Below the pieces are notes generated by a model. The model searched no databases and was not told the DNA's origin. It worked only from the letters and a program-made list of their open reading frames with translations. The translations under genes and the position numbers were made by a program. Positions 1 through 7,431 of a DNA stretch of 17,633 bases are shown in pieces. Numbering within the stretch: the first letter of the stretch is position 1; every line of letters starts with the position of its first letter. The stretch covers positions 1 through 17,633 of the forward strand of contig CAKPIH010000027.1 in the NCBI GenBank assembly GCA_934162325.1, given 5' to 3'. The DNA is from an uncultured Bacilli bacterium. GTDB lineage: Bacteria > Bacillota_I > Bacilli_A > RF39 > UBA660.

Positions 1-71
1 AGGTCTTAAAGGGTTACTTGAAGCCCTAGTCTTCAAGTAATATATCATCCATATCTATTATATATAAGCAT
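1..71 (-). repeat. three-hairpin intergenic repeat, copy 1 (cut by window edge)
   Basis: Read on the minus strand, the copy starts with the 17-mer ATGCTTATATATAATAG (71-55), shared exactly with the copy near 17530. A small hairpin follows (54-42, ATAT/ATAT with loop GGATG). Next is a perfect 10-bp hairpin (40-14, arms TTACTTGAAG/CTTCAAGTAA, loop ACTAGGG). Directly abutting it is the 5' arm CCCTTTAAG plus loop start ACCT (13-1) of a third hairpin that the window edge cuts. It lies downstream of era-yqzL and has no T-run after it, so it is not a simple terminator. Confidence 0.7.
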
Positions 72-85
72 TAACTAGATATTTA

Positions 86-175
86 TTATTTATCTTTAGT
101 TAAACTTTTATATTTTAAATAATATTCAATTTTACCAGTCTTTTCAAATAATAACCATATATCCTCTTTATTCAT
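86..175 (-). CDS. yqzL: YqzL-like small protein
   Basis: A 29-residue ORF begins ATG 36 bases after the era stop, with GGGTGA five bases ahead of it as the likely ribosome binding site. The protein reads MNKEDIWLLFEKTGKIEYYL and then a short Lys-rich tail. The core W-x(2)-F-x(2)-T-G-x-I-x(2)-Y-L resembles YqzL, a protein of about 47 residues and unknown function encoded just after era and before recO in Bacillus-type genomes. The position agrees, although recO would lie beyond the window. It is shorter than usual and ends TAA. The identity rests on the short motif and synteny, so it is likely but not certain. Confidence 0.6.
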   Translation of the reverse strand: MNKEDIWLLFEKTGKIEYYLKYKSLTKDK

Positions 176-211
176 TTTTATCACCCATTTATATAATGTT
201 CTATTTTCAAA

Positions 212-1105
212 TTATTTATTCAAAAAATCTTTATATCCTATCATATTTAAGAATTTCTCTTTATCTCTCCATTTAGGAATAACCTTAACAAATAATTCTA
301 AGTATACCTTCTTATCAAAATATGCTTCAATATCTCTTCTTGCTCTAATACCTATTTCTTTAATCATACTACCATTTTTACCAATAATAATCTTCTTTAA
401 ATTCTCACGATCCACAATCACAGTAGCAGATATATTCATAATATCATCATATTCTTCAATTTGTTCTACTATACAAGTAACAGCATGCGGTACCTCTTCA
501 TTAGTTAAATCAAGTACTTTTTCTCTTACAAACTCAGATATAATAAATTCTGGTGAACTACTAGTAACCGTATTATCATCAAAATATTTAATATTATCAG
601 GTAAATATTTCTTAATTACTTCAAGTAATCTATCAGTATTATCATTCTTTCTAGCAGATACTGGTATTATTTCTGCAAAATCATATAATTTTTGATATTC
701 ATCTATTTTCTTTAATATCTCTTCTCTTGGTAGTTTATCTATCTTATTAATAACTAAGAATACAGGTTTATCTTTAATATTCTTTAAAACATCAATAACA
801 AACTTATCTCCTGTACCAATCTTTTCTGATATATCTACAACCATAATTACTATATCAACATCATTTATAGTAAAATAAGCCTGTTTATTTAATACTCTTC
901 CTAGTTTACTTTTAGGCTTATGAATACCAGGAGTATCTACAAATACTATTTGAGTATCTTTATCATTATATATACCTTGAATCATATTTCTTGTCGTTTG
1001 AGGTTTATCGGAAGTAATAGCAATTCTCTTTCCTAAAATACTATTAAGTAATGTACTTTTACCAACATTAGGTCTTCCTATAAAACTTACAAATCCACTT
1101 CTCAT
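212..1105 (-). CDS. era: GTPase Era, 30S ribosome assembly factor
   Basis: Era is a cytoplasmic GTPase that binds the 3' end of 16S rRNA and acts late in small-subunit assembly. The 297-residue product has the usual length and all landmarks: G1 GRPNVGKST (10-18), a TSDKPQTTRN switch-I segment (31-40), G3 DTPG (57-60) followed by the Era-typical IHKPK, G4 NKID (120-123) and G5 SAR (150-152). The C-terminal KH domain carries its RNA-binding GKNGSMIK loop (242-249). The ATG start has AGAGAGGT upstream. A TATAAT box lies between ymfH and era, beyond a terminator, so era-yqzL probably form their own transcript. In many Firmicutes era sits beside yqzL and recO. Confidence 0.97.
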   Translation of the reverse strand: MRSGFVSFIGRPNVGKSTLLNSILGKRIAITSDKPQTTRNMIQGIYNDKDTQIVFVDTPGIHKPKSKLGRVLNKQAYFTINDVDIVIMVVDISEKIGTGDKFVIDVLKNIKDKPVFLVINKIDKLPREEILKKIDEYQKLYDFAEIIPVSARKNDNTDRLLEVIKKYLPDNIKYFDDNTVTSSSPEFIISEFVREKVLDLTNEEVPHAVTCIVEQIEEYDDIMNISATVIVDRENLKKIIIGKNGSMIKEIGIRARRDIEAYFDKKVYLELFVKVIPKWRDKEKFLNMIGYKDFLNK

Positions 1106-1135
1106 AATACTTACCTCTCTTTCAATTACATATTA

Positions 1136-1141
1136 ATTATA
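1136..1141 (-). promoter_or_regulatory. putative -10 box upstream of era
   Basis: On the minus strand a perfect TATAAT lies 30 bases upstream of the era start and just after the T-run that follows ymfH. The hexamer 17 bases upstream (TTTCTT) is a poor -35 match. The call therefore rests on the -10 box and on its position after a terminator. Confidence 0.5.
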
Positions 1142-1149
1142 TCAAATAA

Positions 1150-1186
1150 TAAGAAAAAAAGAAATAGAAAATTACCCCTATTTCTT
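1150..1186 (-). terminator. intrinsic terminator after ymfH
   Basis: On the minus strand the 9-bp stem AAGAAATAG/CTATTTCTT (1186-1178 and 1167-1159) closes a 10-base loop and is followed by a run of T. The 5' arm contains the last codons and TAG stop of ymfH. It separates the deoD-ymfF-ymfH operon from era. Confidence 0.8.
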
Positions 1187-2449
1187 TACAATTACCTCAC
1201 TAGCATTACTAATATCAATCTTCTTAATTAACTTAAGTAATGTCTCCATATTTAATTCTTTAATAATACCAATCGGATCATCTTCTAACTCATTATTATA
1301 AATAATATTATCCATAATAATATCATTAATATTTTCTACATTCTCATAAGCAAATATCTCATTACTAATTAATACCTTTTTCTTTCTCTTAAAGTCTTTC
1401 TCACTAATTTCCATGTTATTTAATTTATCTTTTAATCTTTCTAAGAATTCTTCATATTTATTAGTTTCATTAACTAAAGATATAAGTAAATGTGTATTAG
1501 TATTTAATAAACTAACATAAGTAGTATTATTAATAATACCATCTTTCTTTAATTCTTCATCAAATAAACTAGTCTCATCAAATAAAGTAGTAAATAATAT
1601 ATACATATATAAATGTAACTGTCTTCTAGTTAATTTAATATCCTTAAGAGGAATCTTTAAAGTATACGCAATCTTAGGAATATTAGTATTCATCTTAATA
1701 ATTTCTTTTTCTTTAAATACCTTATCTTCTTCTTTAAATTCCTTAACTTTAATATTATCTTCTATTTTAAAATTCTTCTTACTTTGATTTTCTCTAATTA
1801 AAGACATTATTTCTTCAGGATCAAAACTTCCCGTAACTACAATAAACATATTAGATGGATTGTAAAAGGTATAGTAGCAAGTCTCTAAATCATCTTTAGT
1901 AATACTTTCAATATCTTTAACAGTACCAATAATACTATTACGATATGGACTAGAATTAAGTGTATTTAATCTTACCTTCTCAAATAACACATCTCCCGGT
2001 CTATCCTCATACATATGAATCTCTTCACTAATAATACCCTTTTCTTTTTCAACATCTTCTTCAGTTAAATAAATATTTTGTACATAATTAAGTAAATACT
2101 CAATATTTTCTTTTAAGTCTTTCGTAGCATAAAATAAATATGAAGTATTTCTAAAAGTAGTATAAGCATTACATAAAGAACCAGATTTAGCAAAGAATTC
2201 CATTGGTTGAGGATCTTCTTTTTCCGTAAACACTTTATGTTCTAGAAAGTGAGCTATACCTTTAGGAAAAGACTTTATTTTAGATTCTCCTATTGGAACA
2301 AAATCATTATATACAGAACCATACTTTGTAGTAAAAGTAACATAATTAGTATAAATATCATCCTTAGTATATAAGTATACCTCTAAACCATTATCCAATT
2401 TTTCATAGTAAACATCTTCTTCAAGATTCTTAATTCTAATCTTCTCCAT
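1178..2449 (-). CDS. ymfH: M16-family zinc peptidase-like protein YmfH
   Basis: The 423-residue product is an M16 (insulinase/pitrilysin-like) peptidase subunit. It carries the inverted zinc motif HFLEH (67-71). A downstream SEEIHMYEDRPGD segment (from about 141) supplies the third zinc-ligand Glu region. The C-terminal half is the usual inactive second M16 domain. It pairs with the upstream gene, which lacks the zinc motif, as in the active/inactive M16 heterodimers and in Bacillus ymfF-ymfH. Database names link this pair to EF-P 5-aminopentanol modification, but no reaction can be read from the sequence. The ATG overlaps the end of ymfF by 14 bases, which suggests translational coupling. 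A terminator hairpin overlaps its TAG stop. Confidence 0.88.
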   Translation of the reverse strand: MEKIRIKNLEEDVYYEKLDNGLEVYLYTKDDIYTNYVTFTTKYGSVYNDFVPIGESKIKSFPKGIAHFLEHKVFTEKEDPQPMEFFAKSGSLCNAYTTFRNTSYLFYATKDLKENIEYLLNYVQNIYLTEEDVEKEKGIISEEIHMYEDRPGDVLFEKVRLNTLNSSPYRNSIIGTVKDIESITKDDLETCYYTFYNPSNMFIVVTGSFDPEEIMSLIRENQSKKNFKIEDNIKVKEFKEEDKVFKEKEIIKMNTNIPKIAYTLKIPLKDIKLTRRQLHLYMYILFTTLFDETSLFDEELKKDGIINNTTYVSLLNTNTHLLISLVNETNKYEEFLERLKDKLNNMEISEKDFKRKKKVLISNEIFAYENVENINDIIMDNIIYNNELEDDPIGIIKELNMETLLKLIKKIDISNASEVIVKK

Positions 2450-3713
2450 GCTCTTCCTCCTTAGGTTCTAGTGTTAAAACAGTATGAAGACTAATCTTTT
2501 TACTAACTTTAATAATGTCTTCTTTAGTAACTTTACTAAACTTCTCTATTCTCTCTTCATCACTATCACTACCTACAAGTACTTTAGAAAAGTATGTATT
2601 AATAGCCGTAATAGGATTATCTCTATTAGATTTAATAGCGGATATAATCGTATTCTTACAAGAATCTAAATCATCAAGAGAAAACTTACCTAAACTTACA
2701 TCCTTTAAACATTTCTTTATTAACTTAATGCTCTTATCAATATTCTTAGCCTCTACTCCTGAATTAATAATTAAAATATTATCATAAGCCTTAACTGAAG
2801 AATTAATGTAGTAGCAGTAACTATTCTTTTCTCTTACAGTATTAAATAATATCGAATTAGAATTACCTCCAAGTAACTCATTATATAATTTTATAACATA
2901 TTGTCTTTCATAATCAGTAAGACCATTTAAACTAGCAAGTAATAATAATTGTGATTGCTTTACCGTATCATATTCACGATATCTAACAATTCTCTTTCTA
3001 GGAACTAATTCTTTTACTAGTACTTTCTTATCTTCTTTCTTAAAAGTATCTATCTTAAAGTATTCTTTAAATATTTCTTTAATATCATTAGATTGAAAAT
3101 CTCCTAATACAAAAATATCTATCTTATCTTCTTTTAATACCTTCTTATAATATTCATATAAACTTTTACCAGTAATATTATCTATATCTTCAAGATAACC
3201 AAAAGTATTATAAGAATAAGGTTTATCTTTCATCTTTTCCATTAATTTAAGAATAGAATATCTAATCTTATTATCCTTAATACTAAGAATATCTTGTCTT
3301 AATCTATTCTTTTGATTATCAATACTAACAAAAGTATTATCTTTAACATAAGGATTAAATATCAAATCAAGAAAAAAGATGATAGATTCCTTATTCATAT
3401 CTTTCTCAGTATACTTCTCATTCAAAAATTTAGTTTGAAAAGATAAGTTACTAAAATTACCAATTCTTGATATACTAGATGATACCTTAATATCATATAA
3501 ATTCTCACTTTCAACAATAAGATCTCTTTCCGTCTTATAATTATTACTAGAATCTAATAATACCATCTTAAGTAAATTTCTCTCAGTAATTTCTTCTTTC
3601 TTAATATTCCTATAAAAATCTACATCTATAGTTATCGTCTTAAACTTATTAGTTTTAATTAAATGGAGGTTATATCCCCCCATATTAATTGTTTCAAAAT
3701 TCATTATAATCAC
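2436..3713 (-). CDS. ymfF: M16-family peptidase-like protein YmfF, no zinc motif
   Basis: This 425-residue M16 homologue has no HxxEH. The corresponding region near residue 50 reads MVLLDSSNNYKTERDL, so it is probably the non-catalytic partner. The C-terminal half keeps an M16-like VREKNSYCYYINSS stretch followed by a beta-rich segment, the part that shapes the substrate chamber in this family. It is encoded directly before ymfH with a 14-base overlap and 25 bases after deoD. Its start has GAGAGGTGA upstream. The pairing of a zinc-less and a zinc-bearing M16 protein matches YmfF-YmfH of Firmicutes. The physiological substrate is unknown. Confidence 0.85.
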   Translation of the reverse strand: MIIMNFETINMGGYNLHLIKTNKFKTITIDVDFYRNIKKEEITERNLLKMVLLDSSNNYKTERDLIVESENLYDIKVSSSISRIGNFSNLSFQTKFLNEKYTEKDMNKESIIFFLDLIFNPYVKDNTFVSIDNQKNRLRQDILSIKDNKIRYSILKLMEKMKDKPYSYNTFGYLEDIDNITGKSLYEYYKKVLKEDKIDIFVLGDFQSNDIKEIFKEYFKIDTFKKEDKKVLVKELVPRKRIVRYREYDTVKQSQLLLLASLNGLTDYERQYVIKLYNELLGGNSNSILFNTVREKNSYCYYINSSVKAYDNILIINSGVEAKNIDKSIKLIKKCLKDVSLGKFSLDDLDSCKNTIISAIKSNRDNPITAINTYFSKVLVGSDSDEERIEKFSKVTKEDIIKVSKKISLHTVLTLEPKEEEHGED

Positions 3714-3738
3714 CTCTCCCCTATAGTATACCCTAGTT

Positions 3739-4443
3739 TTATAATTTTAAACTTGTCTCTAACGCTAATGTAATTAAATTATCAAGTCCTTGTTCTCTTT
3801 CTAGGCTAGATAATTTATCTGGATAAATAAAACTATCACTTACCATAAGAAGAGTGGCAGCTTTCTTATTTAATAGTTTTGCATTAGTAAATAATGCAAA
3901 TGATTCCATTTCTACACCAAGCACATTGTATTTAGCAACTTTATCTTTAAAATCATTATTTTGTTCATAAAATACATCTGAAGAATAAATATTACCTTTA
4001 TATATATTTAAACCTAATTCTTTAGAAGTATTCAAAATAATATTATTAAGTTCCATATCACCATTAATATTTATATTAGGATAATTACATAAATATTTAC
4101 CATAATTAGAATTAGTAATAGAATTATCTACTAGTACAATATCTTTTAATTTTAAGTCAGTATAACCACCCATCGTACCAATTCTAATAATAGTATCAAC
4201 ATTATATTCTTTAAATAATTCATAAGAATATATACCCATACTAGGACATCCCATACCAGATGGAAAAACAGTAATTTTTTTACTTTTATAATAACCTGTA
4301 TAAGCAGTCATACCTCGAACATTATTAACAATTTTAGAATTAGCTAAAAACTTTCGAGCAATATACTCACATCTTTTAGGATCCCCAGGCATAAGAACTA
4401 CACTAGAAATATCTTCTAATTTACTTTCAATATGTGTACTCAT
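3739..4443 (-). CDS. deoD: purine-nucleoside phosphorylase, DeoD type
   Basis: The enzyme cleaves purine (deoxy)nucleosides with phosphate, giving the free base and (deoxy)ribose-1-phosphate in purine salvage. The 234 residues match the hexameric DeoD type. Visible features are His4, the phosphate-binding MPGDPKR (18-24), IRIGTMGG with Arg87, GVEMES (176-181) binding the ribose, and VSDSF with Asp203 as catalytic acid. Its ribosome binding site (GATAGGAG) overlaps the stop of the preceding gene, eight bases away, so the two are in one operon. The next genes are ymfF-ymfH. No tight functional link between salvage and the peptidases is obvious. Confidence 0.95.
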   Translation of the reverse strand: MSTHIESKLEDISSVVLMPGDPKRCEYIARKFLANSKIVNNVRGMTAYTGYYKSKKITVFPSGMGCPSMGIYSYELFKEYNVDTIIRIGTMGGYTDLKLKDIVLVDNSITNSNYGKYLCNYPNININGDMELNNIILNTSKELGLNIYKGNIYSSDVFYEQNNDFKDKVAKYNVLGVEMESFALFTNAKLLNKKAATLLMVSDSFIYPDKLSSLEREQGLDNLITLALETSLKL

Positions 4444-4451
4444 ATTATCTC

Positions 4452-5342
4452 CTATCTAACAACATTAATACTATAATCTTTAACATTATCTTTTTTCAAA
4501 GTATCATTATAAGCAAAACTAAATTCAAAAGTATCTTCACCATTTAAAGCCTTATCAGCAGTATACTCTTTCTTATCTTCTCCTACAACATTACCATCAT
4601 TATCATATAACTTAACAATAATAGATAAAGCGCCTTCAGTACTTAAATTTTTAATACCACCAGATACTTTAATAGCGGTATCACCATTATCAACAACAAT
4701 ATTCTTAATCTCAGTATCACTAATATTTAACCCATAACTAACATTATCTAAACTAACCTTAGTTTCTTCAGTATAAGTATTAGTACTAGTATTAACATCT
4801 ACACCTTTAGTAATATCAATATATACATACTTATTATCACCATTAGTAACAAATCTTATACCCTGAGTATCACTTTTAATCTTATCAATCGCAGTCCTAC
4901 AATTATCTTCACTATTACCATAATAAGTACATACAATATTAGCAAGTTCTTTATAAATATCCATATAAAGTTCTTCATTATCACTATTAAGAGTTATTTC
5001 CAATTCATTACTCATTTGAGGAATAGTAATAGTAGTATTATTATTATCCTTAGTATAAGTAATAACTATAGTATTATCAGATTTACTAGCAACAAGCTTA
5101 GTCCCATCATTATTATATTTACTAATCAAAGTACTACCATTAAATTTAGTAACAATCTCATTAATACTAATATAATTAGGCTCATGTTCTTCAGGTTTAG
5201 TATCCTCTTTTTTTACAAACTTTAAAAACAAAATAACACCTAAACAAACTACCAATATAACAATAAGTACATAAGCAAGTATTGTATCCGTTTTCTCCCT
5301 TTTTTCAATTTTCTTCATTCTCATCATTTCTTCTTCATTCAT
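4452..5342 (-). CDS. membrane-anchored protein with FxLYD-like C-terminal domain
   Basis: This 296-residue protein has a charged cytoplasmic N-terminus, one hydrophobic segment (about 21-43) and a long extracytoplasmic part. The segment from about 205 to 296 reads like an FxLYD-type beta-sandwich: an IKVSGGIKNLS strand, VKLYDNDGNVVGE (243-255), then FEFSFAY near 272-278. Cys138 and Cys148 lie close together and could form a disulfide outside the cell. There is no lipobox. It heads the deoD-ymfF-ymfH operon. The start has AAAAGAGG upstream, and a small ORF ends within that site. No enzymatic motif was seen and the function is unknown. A role at the envelope is inferred from topology only. Confidence 0.8.
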   Translation of the reverse strand: MNEEEMMRMKKIEKREKTDTILAYVLIVILVVCLGVILFLKFVKKEDTKPEEHEPNYISINEIVTKFNGSTLISKYNNDGTKLVASKSDNTIVITYTKDNNNTTITIPQMSNELEITLNSDNEELYMDIYKELANIVCTYYGNSEDNCRTAIDKIKSDTQGIRFVTNGDNKYVYIDITKGVDVNTSTNTYTEETKVSLDNVSYGLNISDTEIKNIVVDNGDTAIKVSGGIKNLSTEGALSIIVKLYDNDGNVVGEDKKEYTADKALNGEDTFEFSFAYNDTLKKDNVKDYSINVVR

Positions 5343-5347
5343 TTTAA

Positions 5348-5494
5348 TTACCTCTTTTCTTTCTTTATTTTTATATTTATTTTATCATATAGATAATTAA
5401 TATAGTAATGTACTTGTCCTAATTCTAAACACGTATATACAAGTAACCTATATTTACTATCTCTAAGATAATAATACCATATATTGACATCCAT
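5348..5494 (-). CDS. possible small ORF (48 aa) overlapping the 34-bp repeat
   Basis: An ATG-started ORF encodes a 48-residue Tyr-rich peptide beginning MDVNIWYYYLRDSKYRLL and ending in a Lys-rich tail. Its TAA lies five bases before the next gene's start, and its last codons form that gene's ribosome binding site, an arrangement suited to coupling. No good Shine-Dalgarno precedes its own ATG. The first seven codons and the 13 bases before them are duplicated exactly near 10790. After Tyr7 the other copy has an extra GAT codon and then two Tyr codons again, as an in-frame indel would give. No family was recognised, and it may be a relic or spurious. Confidence 0.3.
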   Translation of the reverse strand: MDVNIWYYYLRDSKYRLLVYTCLELGQVHYYINYLYDKINIKIKKEKR

Positions 5495-5507
5495 GTAAAT
5501 ATTTTTA
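5474..5507. repeat. 34-bp repeat, copy A
   Basis: These 34 bases are identical to 10770-10803 in the same orientation. The repeat contains TATTGACATCCATG on the plus strand and, on the minus strand, codes for MDVNIWY at the start of a small ORF. Both copies are outside recognised intact genes. The DNA between them is mostly housekeeping, so they do not look like the ends of one mobile element. Confidence 0.75.
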
Positions 5508-5610
5508 CAAACAAAAAAAGAAAAATCTAACTCACAAATTAATTCTATAGAAGTATGATTTTTAATATATTTAAGTAATTTAAATATTTTTTTTATTTAT
5601 TTTTCACCCA

Positions 5611-5686
5611 TATATAATAAATATGGCTGATATTTCTTTTTAGATTATAAGCTAAAAAGAACACTCTAAGACCTAGGCTTAAAGTG
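5611..5686 (+). repeat. three-hairpin intergenic repeat, copy 3 (opposite orientation)
   Basis: On the plus strand the order is the same as in the other copies. TATATAATA (5611-5619) is followed by a small hairpin (5621-5633, ATAT/ATAT, loop GGCTG). A perfect 10-bp hairpin comes next (5634-5661, TTCTTTTTAG/CTAAAAAGAA, loop ATTATAAG). It abuts a 9-bp hairpin (5662-5686, CACTCTAAG/CTTAAAGTG, loop ACCTAGG). The block ATATGG-x-TGATAT is shared with copy 1. The last stem has a C-A mismatch on the plus strand that is a G-U pair on the minus strand. With the small ORF and the 34-bp repeat, this fills the gap at 5343-5696. Confidence 0.65.
5652..5686 (-). terminator. probable terminator of the serS operon
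   Basis: On the minus strand the stem CACTTTAAG/CTTAGAGTG (one G-U pair, loop CCTAGGT) is followed at once by TTCTTTTT, shortly after the stop of the zinc-ribbon gene. It uses the third hairpin of repeat copy 3, so the repeat may double as a terminator here. Confidence 0.5.
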
Positions 5687-5696
5687 CATCTAATAA

Positions 5697-6134
5697 TTAT
5701 TTAATAATTTCTACTTTAATTTTCTCATCTTTATAACAAGTAACATCAAATCTATTACCACAATTAGGACACTTAACAGTATGTTTACCCTTCTTTAAAG
5801 GTAATCTAATCTTTTGTTTACATTTAGGACATTTCTTATACATATGCGTATTTCTATCATTATATTTCTTCTTATTATAATCAAATAATTTAATAATTTT
5901 ATCTTTAATTTCTAAATACTTATCATTTTCTTTCTTTCTTAATTTAATATTCTTAGACATATATCTATAAAATATAATAACAATAAGTAATACCTCAAAT
6001 AATCTAATAACATTATTACTAATAAAAGTATTAATAACAAGTAAAACAAAACATATCAAAAGAAGAAATTTATATAACTCATCTACCCCATATCTATCTT
6101 TCATAAATTTAATATATCTATCACCAAATTTCAT
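5697..6134 (-). CDS. two-helix membrane protein with C-terminal zinc ribbon
   Basis: The 145-residue protein has two hydrophobic helices (about 22-39 and 44-59), a basic linker and a cytoplasmic zinc ribbon. The metal ligands are CPKC (102-105) and CPNC (122-125), separated by RLPLKKGKHTVK, the usual strand-turn of ribbon domains that begin 'Cp.C...lrlp..kg...vkCp.C'. Its ATG starts on the base after the serS stop, so it is translated from the serS transcript. Its GGGG-type ribosome binding site lies inside the serS end. Function is unknown. The ribbon could bind nucleic acid or protein at the membrane. A probable terminator follows. Confidence 0.8.
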   Translation of the reverse strand: MKFGDRYIKFMKDRYGVDELYKFLLLICFVLLVINTFISNNVIRLFEVLLIVIIFYRYMSKNIKLRKKENDKYLEIKDKIIKLFDYNKKKYNDRNTHMYKKCPKCKQKIRLPLKKGKHTVKCPNCGNRFDVTCYKDEKIKVEIIK

Positions 6135-7421
6135 TTATTTTTTTACCCCAATCATTTCTTTATTACCCATATAAGGTCTTAATACTTCAGGTATATTAAT
6201 ACTACCATCTTCATTATAATTATTTTCAATAAGTGCAATAAGTGCTCTAGTACTAGCAAGTACCGTATTATTTAAAGTATGAGGATAATAGTTACCATTT
6301 TCACCTTTAACTCTAATAGATAGTCTTCTAGCTTGAGCATCTCCTAGTGTAGAACATGATCCAACTTCAAAATATTTCTTTTGTCTAGGACTCCAAGCTT
6401 CAACATCACATGACTTAACTTTAAGATCTGCTAAATCACCAGAACAACATTCTAGTGTTCTAACAGGAATATTCATATTTCTAAATATCTCTACAGTATA
6501 TTTCCACATCTTATTATACCAATCCATAGATTCCTCTGGTTTACATAGAACAATCATTTCTTGTTTTTCAAATTGATGTACTCTATAAATTCCTCTTTCC
6601 TCAATACCATGAGCCCCTACCTCTTTTCTAAAACAAGGAGAATAAGAAGTCATCGTAATAGGAAGTTCACTTTCCTTTAGTAATTGACCCTTAAATCTAC
6701 CAATCATAGAATGTTCACTAGTACCAATTAAGAATAAATCTTCTCCCTCTATCTTATACATCATAGCATCCATCTCTTCAAAAGACATAACACCACTTAC
6801 CACATCACTTCTAATCATAAAAGGAGGAATACAATAAATAAAATTCTTATCTATCATATAATCCCTAGCATAATTAAGCATTGCCGTACTTAATCTAGCA
6901 ATATCTCCCATCAAGTAGTAGAAACCATTACCACTAGTTCTACCAGCAGAATCTTTATCTAATCCATTTAAACTATTCATAATATCAGCATGATATGGTA
7001 TTTCATACTCTGGTACAAATGGTTCTCCAAATTTTTCAATTTCAACATTCTTAGAATCATCTTCTCCTATTGGAACAGAACTATCAATAATATTAGGTAT
7101 CTTCATCATTCTTTCTTTTATTTCATTCTCAAGAACTTCTTCTTCCTTTTCAAGTTCTGGTATCCTATTCTTAATCATAGATACCTCTTCTTTAATTTTA
7201 TTAGCTTCATCAATTTTCTTATCTCTCATTAATGAGCCAATCTCTTTACTCAAATTATTTACTTTATTTCTTGCCTCATCAGCCTCAGTCTTAATCCTAC
7301 GATACTTAATATCCATATCATATATTTCATCCACTAACGGAAGCTTTTTATCTTGAAATTTCTTCTTAATATTTTCTTTTACTAAATCTCTATTTGTCCT
7401 AATTAAATTAATATCTATCAT
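6135..7421 (-). CDS. serS: seryl-tRNA synthetase (class II)
   Basis: SerRS charges tRNA-Ser with serine. The 428 residues show an N-terminal two-helix coiled-coil arm (about 30-108) that grips the tRNA variable arm, then the class II core. Landmarks are GTSEHSMIG (233-241), motif 2 from SPCFRKEVGAHG to VHQFEKQE (261-288), FEVGSCSTLGDAQARR (351-366), and motif 3 HTLNNTVLASTRALIALIEN (381-400). Several positions differ from the common bacterial forms: TSEH for TAE, EVGAHG for EAGSAG, NNTVLASTR for NGSGLAVGR. They look like a known divergent subgroup rather than damage, since the class II Arg in each motif is kept. It starts 10 bases after the phosphatidyltransferase stop. Confidence 0.95.
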   Translation of the reverse strand: MIDINLIRTNRDLVKENIKKKFQDKKLPLVDEIYDMDIKYRRIKTEADEARNKVNNLSKEIGSLMRDKKIDEANKIKEEVSMIKNRIPELEKEEEVLENEIKERMMKIPNIIDSSVPIGEDDSKNVEIEKFGEPFVPEYEIPYHADIMNSLNGLDKDSAGRTSGNGFYYLMGDIARLSTAMLNYARDYMIDKNFIYCIPPFMIRSDVVSGVMSFEEMDAMMYKIEGEDLFLIGTSEHSMIGRFKGQLLKESELPITMTSYSPCFRKEVGAHGIEERGIYRVHQFEKQEMIVLCKPEESMDWYNKMWKYTVEIFRNMNIPVRTLECCSGDLADLKVKSCDVEAWSPRQKKYFEVGSCSTLGDAQARRLSIRVKGENGNYYPHTLNNTVLASTRALIALIENNYNEDGSINIPEVLRPYMGNKEMIGVKK

Positions 7422-7431
7422 AATCTTCCTC

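Noticed and set aside
2484..2787. Plus-strand ORFs of 61 and 90 residues
   Set aside because: They lie inside ymfF on the opposite strand, lack ribosome binding sites, and have a composition typical of antisense frames.
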